Position numbers and translations under genes: made by a program
Assembly: GCF_900177675.1 (NCBI RefSeq)
Contig: NZ_FXWM01000001.1
Location: 2,489,001 to 2,553,000, forward strand
Direction of reading: 5' to 3'
Source of the DNA: Bacillus sp. OV166
GTDB taxonomy: Bacteria > Bacillota > Bacilli > Bacillales > Cytobacillaceae
Length of the DNA stretch: 64,000 bases
The notes under the pieces: model-generated
Database searches by the model: none
What the model was told of the DNA's origin: nothing
The model's input: only the letters and a program-made list of their open reading frames with translations
In this document: piece by piece, positions 26,064 to 34,930 of the stretch
How the letters are laid out: each line of letters begins with the position of its first letter
Numbering within the stretch: the stretch's first letter is position 1

Positions 26064-27095
26064 ATGGCGAAGCATAATTGGGTACTTTCACTATTAGTAG
26101 CAGTTTGTTTATTTGGAACTGGATGTACGGAACAAACCGCAAAGGAAAAAGAAGCAAAGGCAGCAGAAGTGCAACAAAAGAGTGAAAAAGAGAAAAAATT
26201 ACAAGAAGAAAAAAAACTGGCAGAAGCAAAGAAACGTGAAGAAGAACGAAAACGGGAAGAAGCAAGGCCTGTATATGTAAATATTATTGATCCGAACACG
26301 AAAGACAAGGTAAAAACTTTTAATACGAAAGATTTAGGGTATATAACGAATCCTGAAAATTATAAAGTTGAAATTGCAAAATTGACCAGAGAATTAGCGC
26401 GTGGATCTCAATCGACACCTGGGTACGATAAACGAATGGTTCTTGATAAGTTGGATAGAAATGGTCAGGTGATCAAAGGAACACCTCAAACAATCCTTGA
26501 TGAAGAGGAATTGGCTGAAAAGATTATGCACGTTTCTGAAAAAGGCGGCGATGTAGAGATTCCTTTATATATTACTGCGAGTGGATATGAAAACAAAGAC
26601 GCGGCCCATTTAGATGAAGTGGTAATTGCCTCATATACTACTTATTTTAATAGTGGTGTTGTGGGAAGAACGAAAAATATTGAACTATCGGCAGAAGCGA
26701 TAAATAATGTCATCCTTGGAACGAATGATTACTTCTCATACAATACGACAGTTGGCCCGAGTGATGCGGAGCACGGGTACCAAAAAGCACCAGAGATTAA
26801 TTACGGGAAATTAGTCGAAGGATATGGCGGAGGCATTTGCCAAACTTCTTCTACTTTGTATAATGCAATCGATCAACTAGCTGTAACTTATGTAGAAAAA
26901 CATCATCATTCCTTAAAGGTCGGTTACGTGCCAAAGGGAAGAGATGCTACCGTATCCTATGGCGGCAAAGATTTTAGATTTCAAAATACATCTGGTGTAC
27001 CTTTAATATTAAAGGCGATTGTAAGAAATGGGTCACTAACAATAGAGGTAAGGACATCAACAGCCTACCAAGACCAAGTAAAGAAAGGTATCTAG
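26064..27095 (+). CDS. VanW-family lipoprotein
   Basis: A 343-residue protein with a lipoprotein-type signal (hydrophobic core LSLLVAVCLFGTG, then Cys21), so probably anchored to the outer face of the membrane. A highly charged Lys/Glu helix (about 25-75) is likely to form a coiled coil. The C-terminal half is a VanW domain with the typical VGPSDAEHGYQKAP and GGGICQTSSTLYNAI. VanW genes occur in some glycopeptide-resistance clusters, but solitary homologues are widespread in spore formers and their role is unknown. The ribosome site is weak, and a nine-codon frame with a strong site lies 50 bases upstream. No resistance genes are nearby. Confidence 0.88.
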   Translation: MAKHNWVLSLLVAVCLFGTGCTEQTAKEKEAKAAEVQQKSEKEKKLQEEKKLAEAKKREEERKREEARPVYVNIIDPNTKDKVKTFNTKDLGYITNPENYKVEIAKLTRELARGSQSTPGYDKRMVLDKLDRNGQVIKGTPQTILDEEELAEKIMHVSEKGGDVEIPLYITASGYENKDAAHLDEVVIASYTTYFNSGVVGRTKNIELSAEAINNVILGTNDYFSYNTTVGPSDAEHGYQKAPEINYGKLVEGYGGGICQTSSTLYNAIDQLAVTYVEKHHHSLKVGYVPKGRDATVSYGGKDFRFQNTSGVPLILKAIVRNGSLTIEVRTSTAYQDQVKKGI

Positions 27096-27148
27096 CTAGT
27101 AAGAATGTGAACTTTGGCACATGAAAAGATGCCATTAAAGACAGACAG

Positions 27149-27196
27149 AATCCCTTCATTGAACCGAGAAAACGGATTTGATGAAGGGATTTTTTA
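27149..27196 (+). terminator. Terminator after the VanW gene
   Basis: AATCCCTTCAT (27149-27159) pairs with ATGAAGGGATT (27181-27191), followed by T's. Confidence 0.85.
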
Positions 27197-27221
27197 TGTT
27201 TCTTTTAAATGGGGTACAGTA

Positions 27222-27428
27222 TTACCTCATTTCCTCCCAATCTGTATATTGACCACTGCCTTGACATCCCGGGCATTCAAACGAATTAAAGTATGCAAAT
27301 TCATTATAAGGGTACACGGTATAGCCTCGACCATAACAATCAGGACATTTGCCCTGGTCTTTCATATTCGAGACATGATTTTGGTATTTAGTCTCTTTCC
27401 ACTGGTTAAAAGAGTTGAGTAGTCCCAT
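27222..27428 (-). CDS. Small protein with two CxxCxGxG-like zinc motifs
   Basis: A 68-residue protein with CPDCYGRGY and CPGCQGSGQ, the pattern of half a DnaJ-type zinc finger, preceded by a basic helix. It probably binds one zinc ion. Similar short Bacillus proteins exist, but I cannot give a function. The ATG at 27428 is used because GAGGTG lies six bases upstream; a GTG three codons earlier overlaps that site. It is convergent with the VanW gene. DnaJ activity itself is unlikely, as no J domain is present. Confidence 0.75.
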   Translation of the reverse strand: MGLLNSFNQWKETKYQNHVSNMKDQGKCPDCYGRGYTVYPYNEFAYFNSFECPGCQGSGQYTDWEEMR

Positions 27429-27665
27429 TTTATTCACCTCATCTTTTTTCTTCTTAGTATGTAGAAAAAATGGAATTATTATGCTTGTATTATTTTATTG
27501 CATATAGGGAAACGATTGAAATATACAATTTTCCATTTATTAAACTTCAATACTTTTCTATAATAATTTTATGTAAAAAAAGTCATTTTTGTGAGTGGTT
27601 TTACAATGGAAATAAAAAAAGTGGAAAGCATCATTGCTCTCCAGCTTCATAAAATCGTGTTCATC
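27429..27665. other. Intergenic region between two minus-strand genes
   Basis: A 237-base AT-rich gap with no clear gene, RNA or strong hairpin. Confidence 0.4.
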
Positions 27666-29084
27666 CTATTTCCCAGTAATGTTTAATTTCTTCATTCGAT
27701 ACTGTAAACTTTGCCGACTTAGTCCAAGTAGTTGAGCTGACTTTGAAACATTAAAATTATTTTTAGTTAATACATGGTCAATATAAGATTTTTCAAATAA
27801 CTCCATTTGTTGTTTTAAGGGAACAGCTATCTCTGCATTTTCTTTTATAAAGTTATCAACTGTAGAAAGAGGGATCATTCTTTCTTTCATCTGCATTTTG
27901 CTTCTATATTGGTAGGGTAAATGGGTGTACATGATCCATTCTTCATCGATCATAATATTCATAGCTGCTTCAATAATATGCTCAAGCTCACGAACATTGC
28001 CCAGCCAGTCATACTCAAAGAAAGACTGTTTAACTTCCTCTGACAAACCTTTTACATTCATCTGAAAAAGTTCATTGTATTTTTCAATAAAGTTTTGGAC
28101 TAATAATGGTATATCTTCCTTGCGCTCTTTTAAGGGTGGGACAAAAATAGTTACGACTCCAAGCCGATAATATAAATCTTTACGCATCCGATTATTTGCA
28201 ATAGCATCGATCGGATCTTCATTCATATTGGCAATAACCCGTACATCAACAGGTGTATCCTTCGTATCACCTATTCGCCGAATGGTCTTTTCCTGAAGAA
28301 CACGAAGTAACTTTGCCTGAAGATTTAAATTTAATGAATTAATCTCATCTAGCAAAAGTGTTCCACCATTTGCCTGTTCAAATAATCCTGGGGTATCAAC
28401 AGCACCCGTGAAGGCACCACGCTTTGTCCCAAATAGGAGGCTTTCGATTAAATTATCAGGAAGAGCTGCACAGTTTTGAGAAATAAATGGTGCTGATAAT
28501 CGCCCGCTCCCGTTGTGAATACTTTGGGCGAAAAGTTCTTTCCCGGTCCCTGTATCTCCGACAATCAAAACATAGGAGGAAGTTCGGGTGGCACGTTTAG
28601 CTGATTCAATTACTTCCTTAATGGCACGGCTACTTCCGATGATTTTATCAAACGTGTATCGAGTCGATCCTTTATTCATATTGCCTTTAATTAATCGCTC
28701 TAATTTTGTAACATCATTGGCAATTTCAACTGCTCCCTGGAGTTTTTCTTCCGAATAAATTGGGATAGTATTATTAATTGTCGTAATTTCTCGACCTTTA
28801 TTGTTAAAATAGGTTTGTTTTACGTTACTCGTTTCTTTTCCTTCTTGCAGCGCTTTTACAAGAGTACTAGATTGATCGTCTTTAAACATAAACACATCTA
28901 ATAGGTTTTTATCAATAACGTCATGAAGGTCCATCGATTCCATTTGCATCATTTTTTTATTATAAATAATCGTTTTTCCAGTCTCATCTACGGCATGAAC
29001 ACCAACATTCACCTCGTCCAAAATCCGTTTATACATTCGATTTACATATAGTAAGTAATTGGCTGTTTGTTTTGTTTTCTCCAT
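27666..29084 (-). CDS. Sigma-54-dependent activator, RocR-like (PAS-AAA+-Fis)
   Basis: A 472-residue enhancer-binding protein. An N-terminal PAS domain (about 15-125) senses a signal; the central AAA+ domain (about 145-370) has Walker A GDTGTGKE, the sigma-54 contact loop GAFTGA and Walker B GGTLLLDE; a Fis-type helix-turn-helix closes the protein (VSKSAQLLGLSRQSLQYRMKK). This order matches RocR and BkdR of B. subtilis, which work with SigL. The divergent permease gene has a perfect -24/-12 promoter and upstream palindromes, so that gene is the likely target. The ligand is probably an amino acid such as arginine or ornithine; this is inference. Confidence 0.92.
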   Translation of the reverse strand: MEKTKQTANYLLYVNRMYKRILDEVNVGVHAVDETGKTIIYNKKMMQMESMDLHDVIDKNLLDVFMFKDDQSSTLVKALQEGKETSNVKQTYFNNKGREITTINNTIPIYSEEKLQGAVEIANDVTKLERLIKGNMNKGSTRYTFDKIIGSSRAIKEVIESAKRATRTSSYVLIVGDTGTGKELFAQSIHNGSGRLSAPFISQNCAALPDNLIESLLFGTKRGAFTGAVDTPGLFEQANGGTLLLDEINSLNLNLQAKLLRVLQEKTIRRIGDTKDTPVDVRVIANMNEDPIDAIANNRMRKDLYYRLGVVTIFVPPLKERKEDIPLLVQNFIEKYNELFQMNVKGLSEEVKQSFFEYDWLGNVRELEHIIEAAMNIMIDEEWIMYTHLPYQYRSKMQMKERMIPLSTVDNFIKENAEIAVPLKQQMELFEKSYIDHVLTKNNFNVSKSAQLLGLSRQSLQYRMKKLNITGK

Positions 29085-29145
29085 CGTGATTCATTCCCTT
29101 TGTTTTATCCCTTATGCACCTATTTAACCAAATAAAACGTAATAA

Positions 29146-29162
29146 TGCAAAATAGTTTTGCA
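29146..29162. promoter_or_regulatory. Candidate upstream activating site 1
   Basis: TGCAAAATAGTTTTGCA is a perfect palindrome with 7-base arms, about 62 bases before the activator gene and 220 bases before the -24/-12 promoter. Confidence 0.6.
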
Positions 29163-29290
29163 GTTTCATAGAGAAATCGTGGAAATTTGCAAAGAATATT
29201 GGCGTTTATCAGATAATTTCTCAATACGGTAATTTTTGCTAGATAGATACTCTTTCCTTTTTTGTGGAAAAATTATTTTGGCGGTATAGG

Positions 29291-29326
29291 TGCAAAATAT
29301 TTATAAATCATGCAAAAATATTTTGC
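29291..29326. promoter_or_regulatory. Candidate upstream activating site 2
   Basis: GCAAAATATTT (29292-29302) and AAATATTTTGC (29316-29326) form a perfect 11-base inverted repeat, which contains the GCAAAA half-site of site 1. It ends 40 bases before the -24 element. Confidence 0.6.
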
Positions 29327-29366
29327 CTATTTGTTCAAAAAATGCTCACAAATAGGCATATTAATT

Positions 29367-29383
29367 TTGGCATGAAACTTGCA
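29367..29383 (+). promoter_or_regulatory. Sigma-54 (SigL) -24/-12 promoter
   Basis: TTGGCATGAAACTTGCA matches the consensus TTGGCAC-N5-TTGCA at all but one base; GG and GC are exactly 10 bases apart. It drives the amino-acid permease, with a leader of about 190 bases. Confidence 0.9.
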
Positions 29384-29582
29384 TTTTAATATTTTGAAAT
29401 ATAGTGATAATTTAGAAATTATTAGCTAGTATTAGCTATTGAAAATAGGCTACTATTTCCGTATAATTTCTAATGCAAAAGGTTATATTGTAAAGTTGCC
29501 AGTTTAGGCAGAAAATTATCCTATTATTTTGTGTTAATAAGGTTTGAAAGCGTATTCTTTAAGGGAAAAAGGGGGATATTTA

Positions 29583-31025
29583 ATGAATTTGCAGGAAAAT
29601 AATTCAAATCATGAATTAAAAAGAACGATGAAGACGAGACATTTATTTATGATCTCTTTAGGTGGGGTAATTGGATCAGGTCTTTTCTTAGGTTCAGGGT
29701 ACACGATTAGCCAAGCAGGACCAACGGGTGCTATTCTTTCTTATATTGTCGGTGGTTTGATCATGTTTTTAACCATGCTATGTCTCGGTGAATTATCTGT
29801 TGCCATGCCGGTATCTGGCTCATTTCAAACTTATACCACGAAATTTATTGGTCCTGGAACTGGATTTGCACTTGGATGGCTTTATTGGTTAGGCTGGTCT
29901 GTAACTGTAGCATTGGAGTTATTATCTGCAGGACAGCTCATGCAAAGATGGTTTCCTCATTCCCCTATTTGGATTTGGTGTGCGATTTTTGCTGTTGTAT
30001 TATTCTCGCTGAATGCACTCTCAGCACGCGCGTTTGGCGAAACCGAATTTTGGTTTTCGAGTATTAAAATATTAGCTATCATCGCATTTATTGTTCTTGG
30101 TGGAGCGGCGATGTTTGGTTTAATTCACTTGAAAGGTGGACAACCAGCACCGTTTTTCTCTAATTTCACCGCACATGGTTTATTACCACATGGTCTTACT
30201 GCCTTAATTATTACAATGATTGCAGTTAACTTTTCGTTTCAGGGCACAGAATTAATCGGGATAGCTGCAGGTGAAAGTGAGGAGCCTGAAAAAACCATAC
30301 CGAAATCGATTAAACAAACAGTTTGGAGAACTCTATTTTTCTTCGTTTTAGCGATATTTGTATTAGCCAGTTTAATTCCTATGAAACAAGCTGGGGTCGT
30401 GGAAAGTCCATTTGTTGTCGTGTTTGACAGTATTGGAATCCCTTATGCAGCAGACATTATGAACTTTGTTATTCTGACGGCGTTACTTTCTGTTGCAAAC
30501 TCAGGACTATATGCAGCAACACGAATGTTATATGCGATGTCTAAAGAGAAGATGACTAGTCCTGCACTTGCAAAAGTAAATAAACAAGGAGTACCAATCA
30601 ATGCGCTTGTTTTGACGATCGGGATCGCTTTATTATCCTTACTGTCGGGCTTCTTTGCCGAAGAAACAGTATTTGTATGGCTGCTTTCCGTCGCAGGATT
30701 AGGGGCTCAAGTCGGTTGGATTTCAATCACAGCTTCACAAATTGCCTTCCGTAGAAAATTCATCCGTGAAGGTGGAAATGTAAAGGATCTTAAATTCAAA
30801 ACGCCGCTTTATCCAGCACTGCCAATCATTGCCTTAACTTTAAACGTTATCGTATTGGCAAGTTTAGCGTTTGATTCAGAACAACGTTTGGCTCTGTATC
30901 TTGGGGTTCCGTTTGTAGCAGCCTGTTATTTAATTTATCATTTTAGAATTAAAAAGAACCGCGAACAAGATGGTGAAGGTGAACAAGAATTACAACTGCA
31001 TGAAAATAAAAAAATGATTATATAG
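29583..31025 (+). CDS. APC-family amino acid permease (RocE/RocC-like)
   Basis: A 480-residue permease of the amino acid transporter (AAT) group, with twelve predicted TMs. The N-terminal SLGGVIGSGLFLGSGYTI is the family signature for TM1, and the FQGTELIGIAAGESEEPEKTIP stretch after TM6 is typical of arginine, lysine and GABA permeases. The ATG at 29583 follows AAAGGGGG; an earlier in-frame ATG lacks a ribosome site. Transcription by SigL with the divergent RocR-like activator resembles roc catabolic control in B. subtilis, so arginine or ornithine is a plausible substrate, without proof. No catabolic enzymes are adjacent. Confidence 0.88.
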   Translation: MNLQENNSNHELKRTMKTRHLFMISLGGVIGSGLFLGSGYTISQAGPTGAILSYIVGGLIMFLTMLCLGELSVAMPVSGSFQTYTTKFIGPGTGFALGWLYWLGWSVTVALELLSAGQLMQRWFPHSPIWIWCAIFAVVLFSLNALSARAFGETEFWFSSIKILAIIAFIVLGGAAMFGLIHLKGGQPAPFFSNFTAHGLLPHGLTALIITMIAVNFSFQGTELIGIAAGESEEPEKTIPKSIKQTVWRTLFFFVLAIFVLASLIPMKQAGVVESPFVVVFDSIGIPYAADIMNFVILTALLSVANSGLYAATRMLYAMSKEKMTSPALAKVNKQGVPINALVLTIGIALLSLLSGFFAEETVFVWLLSVAGLGAQVGWISITASQIAFRRKFIREGGNVKDLKFKTPLYPALPIIALTLNVIVLASLAFDSEQRLALYLGVPFVAACYLIYHFRIKKNREQDGEGEQELQLHENKKMII

Positions 31026-31036
31026 TTTACCATGTT

Positions 31037-31064
31037 AAAAACGCTTGAAATTGAGCGTTTTTTT
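31037..31064 (+). terminator. Permease terminator
   Basis: AAAACGCT (31037-31044) pairs with AGCGTTTT (31054-31061), followed by T's. Confidence 0.85.
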
Positions 31065-31119
31065 CTGTTATTGGATAAGTTTAAGCAAAATTCAAATACT
31101 ATTTATCGAGGTGATGAAG

Positions 31120-31293
31120 ATGGGAAAATGGAATGAACAAGCTGCACCCAATAATAATGTGCCACGAAAGACAATCAAGCATGGAGAATTAGTTGGGAGC
31201 GAAGCAAAACTTGAGTTTTCAGAGGAATTATCTGATGGTGGAGAACGAAATCAAAATATTAAGGTTCTGAGAAATAACGGAAGAGTAAAATAG
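31120..31293 (+). CDS. Small hydrophilic protein, unknown
   Basis: A 57-residue polar protein rich in Asn, Glu and Lys, with no Cys, no hydrophobic segment and no motif known to me. GAGG at 31108-31111 lies 8 bases before the ATG at 31120; another ATG at 31114 is too close to the site. It looks like one of the many short soluble proteins of spore formers, but that is a guess. It lies between the permease terminator and the PadR module and is probably transcribed alone. Confidence 0.6.
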   Translation: MGKWNEQAAPNNNVPRKTIKHGELVGSEAKLEFSEELSDGGERNQNIKVLRNNGRVK

Positions 31294-31347
31294 GGTTAGA
31301 TTTCGGTAGTGGTGATTAAAAAATTACCACTATTTTTTTATACGCTC

Positions 31348-31402
31348 TTTACAATACTATTTCTATAGTATAGAATTTCTATGTACCTAATGTATCTAGG
31401 TA
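31348..31402 (+). promoter_or_regulatory. PadR promoter with overlapping operator palindromes
   Basis: TTTACA (31348-31353), 17 bases and TAGAAT (31371-31376) form the promoter. Over the -10 lie TTCTATAGTATAGAA (31361-31375) and ATAGAATTTCTAT (31370-31382), both perfect palindromes. TACCTA and TAGGTA (31384-31402) form a third inverted pair. ATAGAATTTCTAT and TACCTA recur before the DUF4173 gene. Confidence 0.75.
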
Positions 31403-31411
31403 GGTGATAAA

Positions 31412-31759
31412 ATGTTTAACCGTGAATTAGTGAAAGGCAGTACTTCATTAATCCTGCTTCAATTATTAAACGAGCGGGATATGTACGGCTATGAATTAGT
31501 GAAAGTGCTTGAACAGCGCAGTGATAATGACTTAAGTGTTAAAGAAGGGACCCTGTATCCTGCACTTCACAAGCTTGAAAAGCAAGAGTACATTGAATGT
31601 TATTGGCAGGAGCAGGAAAAGGGACCAGCGCGAAAATATTACAAGATAACCACGGCTGGAAAGGAATTATTAGGTGAAAAAACACGTGAATGGCAGGACT
31701 TTGTTAAAGTGATGAACAAAGTGATAGGGAGATCGAAGCATGGAACGGCCGAAGAATAG
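31412..31759 (+). CDS. PadR-family transcriptional regulator
   Basis: A 115-residue winged-helix protein of the short PadR type (PadR-s2). [17 protein letters not shown] and [22 protein letters not shown] are the hallmark stretches, followed by the wing [17 protein letters not shown]. The start at 31412 follows AGGTAGGTG. Its coding end overlaps the HAAS gene by 20 bases. Palindromes on its own promoter and in front of the DUF4173 gene suggest that it represses both units. PadR genes paired with HAAS-domain membrane proteins often control cell-envelope stress or transport genes. Confidence 0.92.
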   Translation: MFNRELVKGSTSLILLQLLNERDMYGYELVKVLEQRSDNDLSVKEGTLYPALHKLEKQEYIECYWQEQEKGPARKYYKITTAGKELLGEKTREWQDFVKVMNKVIGRSKHGTAEE

Positions 31760-32375
31760 GTTTCTTGAACAACTAGCAAAAGGGCTGGGAATTCAATTAG
31801 ATAAAGAGGAGATTCTCCGTGAATATGCGTCACATATCGATGAAATTCTAATGGAATCGGATTGTCAGGATGAGGAAACGGTTTTTGACCTGATTGTATC
31901 CCGGCTTGGCAGCCCTGAAGAAATTGCCCAAGTATGGAGAGAAGAGTTCTCTGTCACTCCAAGTAATATGAAATGGGTGTTTATCTTCTTAAATGTTCTT
32001 TTTTTTGGAGGAGGCAGTTTACTAACCTTGGCTCACAATATCTTTCAGTGGGAATGGCTTTCTGTTCTATGGAATCATTTAACCTCGATTCCAACCTTAA
32101 TTGCTTTTTTGTATATGTTCTTTTGGGCATTGTTAGGTTATGAAATAGGAAAGGGATTTGGGCATAATGGAAGAGTGCTCCTTAGAAAAACGTTTTTACT
32201 ATCGCTTGTTCCAAATTTGCTATTAATGGTCCTAACAGTTTTTCAGATTATTCCACATTCTTGGTTTGCTCCGTTATTAACCAAGACATTTATTATTGCT
32301 TGTATCATTTTTACCATCATTCTATACCCAGTCAGCTGGATTGGCTATCGTTGGGGGAGAAAAGCGTCGATATAA
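31740..32375 (+). CDS. HAAS-domain membrane protein
   Basis: A 211-residue protein. Residues 1-75 form the HAAS signalling helix bundle ([30 protein letters not shown], then [17 protein letters not shown]); about four TM helices follow, with a basic C-terminus. HAAS proteins usually sit in one operon with a PadR regulator, as here, and are thought to sense or transmit envelope signals. It is translationally coupled to padR by a 20-base overlap. Its exact function is unknown. Confidence 0.85.
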   Translation: MERPKNRFLEQLAKGLGIQLDKEEILREYASHIDEILMESDCQDEETVFDLIVSRLGSPEEIAQVWREEFSVTPSNMKWVFIFLNVLFFGGGSLLTLAHNIFQWEWLSVLWNHLTSIPTLIAFLYMFFWALLGYEIGKGFGHNGRVLLRKTFLLSLVPNLLLMVLTVFQIIPHSWFAPLLTKTFIIACIIFTIILYPVSWIGYRWGRKASI

Positions 32376-32394
32376 GCAGTTTTTTTTGCTTAAC

Positions 32395-32427
32395 TACCTA
32401 GTAAAACTATATATATAGAATTTCTAT
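32395..32427 (+). promoter_or_regulatory. Operator copy at the DUF4173 promoter
   Basis: TACCTAGTA (32395-32403) and the perfect palindrome ATAGAATTTCTAT (32415-32427) repeat elements of the padR promoter. They lie within and just after a weak promoter (TTGCTT at 32386, TATATA near 32410). Confidence 0.7.
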
Positions 32428-32444
32428 ACAAAAGGGGGATGAAG

Positions 32445-33905
32445 ATGGAAATGAAAATTACAAAATCTGATTGGATTTTTTTAGTCTTATGTTTATTGCT
32501 TGGGATTTTAGGTGAAGAAGCTTTCTTTCGCAGTGAGGTAGGGATCTCCTATTTTGTGTTTATTTCAGCTTTTTACTCGGTATTTATTTGGCGCTACCGC
32601 CGCTTTCAATTTTCACATCAACGACTAGGTTACCTCATTCTTTGTTGTATTTGGCTGCTGTCAGCCAGTTATTTTTTAAATAATAACGAGCTATTTTATG
32701 TCTTGAATATATTGGTGATCCCTGGGTTGGTTATCTTTCATTTAGTGTTAGTCACCAGTCCGAATAATTTTCAATGGAATAAACCCGCGTTTGTTACTTA
32801 TATATTGACTAGGTTAATCCAAGCACTAAAATATAATGCTAGTTTCGCGGCATTATTTGGAAAGGGCTTTAAACAAGGTGTTAATGAGGACAAATTTGTA
32901 GTATGGAAAAAAATAATTCTGGGGATAGCGATTTCACTGCCAATCCTCTTTGTCGTCTTGAATTTACTAATTTCGGCAGATGCTCAGTTTGAACGATTAA
33001 TTGGCGGCATACCACAATGGTTCCAAGTCATTAATGTTGAACGGATCATGAGACTAATTGTTATGCTAATCTTAACCGCCGCCTTCTTTGGATTTATGCA
33101 AATCCTATACAACAGACATATGAACGTAATCAAACAACAAACAAATGGGCAACAGTTTCAGATGGATGGAATTATCGCAATTACAGTACTTGTCATCATC
33201 AATGCCGTTTATCTTTTGTTTACCGTCGTACAATTCAGGTATTTTTTCAGCGGAACATTACAAGCGGATTTTACCTTTGCCGAATACGCTAGAAAAGGAT
33301 TTTTCGAGCTCTTATTTGTTACACTAATTAATTTATCCATAACAGTAATGGTATTAACCTTCGTGAATCGTGCAACCAGTTCCATGCGAAGAGCAACGCA
33401 AATTATGCTGACCATTCTTGTCCTTGCGAGCTCCGTGATGCTCAGTTCCGCCTTCCTACGGTTAAGTATGTATGAAGAAGCGTATGGATTTACGTTCACT
33501 AGGGTGCTTGTGCATTCGTTTATGATTTTCCTAGTCGTCATCTTTACCTATACACTAGTGAAGATTTGGGTGGAGAAGCTGTCGTTATTTCACTTTTATT
33601 TTATTACTTCATTAATCTATTATACAGCGATTACAGTTATTGACTTGGATAAGATCGTCGTGAAAGAAAATATGAACCGTTACGAGACCAGCGGGAAAAT
33701 TGATGTTCATTACCTTAATAACTTGTCATATAGAGGGGTTTTAGGCTTAATAAACCTTTATGAAAAAGATAAGAATATACCTGAACTAAAAACAATATTA
33801 CTAGAGCGAAAACAGGAAGCACTTGCTGAAAGCTTGCCGTGGCAATCGTATAATCTAAAACGAGAGCAGGCATTCTCAGAACTTAAGAAGCTGGATATAA
33901 ACTAG
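32445..33905 (+). CDS. DUF4173 polytopic membrane protein
   Basis: A 486-residue integral membrane protein with about ten to twelve TM helices and a hydrophilic C-terminal tail of about 85 residues. The stretch TFAEYARKGFFELLFVTLINL is typical of DUF4173. No enzymatic motif is visible and the function is unknown. The ATG at 32445 has AAAGGGGG six bases upstream; the ATG at 32439 directly abuts that site. It has its own promoter carrying the same operator as padR, so the PadR protein probably controls it together with the HAAS gene. Confidence 0.85.
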   Translation: MEMKITKSDWIFLVLCLLLGILGEEAFFRSEVGISYFVFISAFYSVFIWRYRRFQFSHQRLGYLILCCIWLLSASYFLNNNELFYVLNILVIPGLVIFHLVLVTSPNNFQWNKPAFVTYILTRLIQALKYNASFAALFGKGFKQGVNEDKFVVWKKIILGIAISLPILFVVLNLLISADAQFERLIGGIPQWFQVINVERIMRLIVMLILTAAFFGFMQILYNRHMNVIKQQTNGQQFQMDGIIAITVLVIINAVYLLFTVVQFRYFFSGTLQADFTFAEYARKGFFELLFVTLINLSITVMVLTFVNRATSSMRRATQIMLTILVLASSVMLSSAFLRLSMYEEAYGFTFTRVLVHSFMIFLVVIFTYTLVKIWVEKLSLFHFYFITSLIYYTAITVIDLDKIVVKENMNRYETSGKIDVHYLNNLSYRGVLGLINLYEKDKNIPELKTILLERKQEALAESLPWQSYNLKREQAFSELKKLDIN

Positions 33906-33912
33906 TAAAATG

Positions 33913-33943
33913 AAGACGATTCGGTGATCCGAATCGTCTTTTA
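33913..33943 (+). terminator. Terminator of the DUF4173 gene
   Basis: AAGACGATTCGG (33913-33924) pairs with CCGAATCGTCTT (33929-33940) around a TGAT loop, then T's. Confidence 0.92.
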
Positions 33944-34054
33944 GTTGATGTTTATTAATCTGAATAAATTAGGAATATTGCAAAATTACTAAATAAATGT
34001 AAAAATGGAAAAGGACTGTATTTTTTTAGAATAAAATTTTTGGGTGGGAAAAAA

Positions 34055-34930
34055 ATGAAACGTTTATTTCGGGCTCTTATCAGAATTGGATTAATACTAG
34101 CAGGCTTTCTGTTTATTTTTAATCTTCCCTCGTTATTAGGGATTGGAAAAGACCATGTCATAGTTAATTTTAAAACGCTATGGATTAATATGAAGTCGGA
34201 TTTTCAATTTTTAGTGGAATTTAACGGTGATCAATACATAGCTTTTTTTAAGAAATTAGAAATAGCCGAGAGTTATCAGTACACGATGACGATTCTTCTA
34301 ATCAGCCTCTTTTTTATTATCTTCCTTGCTATGATTGTGGCAATAATAATTATGCTCTCACCAGAAAAAGCAAAAAATCGAATGAAAAGTGGGATCAATT
34401 TTTTCGAAGCTGCTCCTGATTTACTAGTAATCTTTCTATTTCAGTTTTTTGTTATTACTTTATATAAAACGACGGGATTAAAGTTTTTACAACTCTATGG
34501 GATATTTGGTCATAAGCCTTATTTTGTTCCAATCATGACTGTATCCTTTCTGCCTTTTTTCCTATTCTTGCAGTTTCTGATTAAAGTCATCAATGAGGAA
34601 CAAATCCAGCAATATGTTCTCTATGCGAGGGCAAAGGGAATGGGACGTCTTAGAACGATACTCGTCCATATCATGCGAAACATTTTTCCACTCTTAATCT
34701 TGCAGCTGCGGACGATCATTTGGGTATTATTATCCAATATTTATCTAGTTGAATTTTTGTTTAATATTAATGGGTTTACTCAGCAATTTCTAAAGATTAT
34801 TTTTATGGGCGGAGATTTTGCTTCACTCGTTGTATGTTTACTAATGTTATCGATTCCACTGTTGGTAATGGAAGCTGCGGGATGGTTGATTTCTAAGCTA
34901 ATCAAAGGGAGGGAGGCAGTCAGTTTATGA
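34055..34930 (+). CDS. Peptide-type ABC transporter permease (DppB/OppB-like)
   Basis: A 291-residue permease. After one N-terminal TM and a roughly 50-residue outer segment come five TMs, with the EAA-type loop YARAKGMGRLRTILVHIMRNIFPLL, which docks the ATPase. This order is that of OppB/DppB components of peptide or nickel importers. The ATG at 34055 follows GGGTGGG; an in-frame TTG five codons earlier overlaps it. The next permease overlaps by four bases (ATGA). No binding protein or ATPase gene lies on either side, so partners must be encoded elsewhere. Confidence 0.83.
   Translation: MKRLFRALIRIGLILAGFLFIFNLPSLLGIGKDHVIVNFKTLWINMKSDFQFLVEFNGDQYIAFFKKLEIAESYQYTMTILLISLFFIIFLAMIVAIIIMLSPEKAKNRMKSGINFFEAAPDLLVIFLFQFFVITLYKTTGLKFLQLYGIFGHKPYFVPIMTVSFLPFFLFLQFLIKVINEEQIQQYVLYARAKGMGRLRTILVHIMRNIFPLLILQLRTIIWVLLSNIYLVEFLFNINGFTQQFLKIIFMGGDFASLVVCLLMLSIPLLVMEAAGWLISKLIKGREAVSL

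Noticed and set aside
26064..27095. Glycopeptide (vancomycin) resistance
   Set aside because: A VanW domain alone gives no resistance; no vanHAX, vanRS or vanY gene is present.
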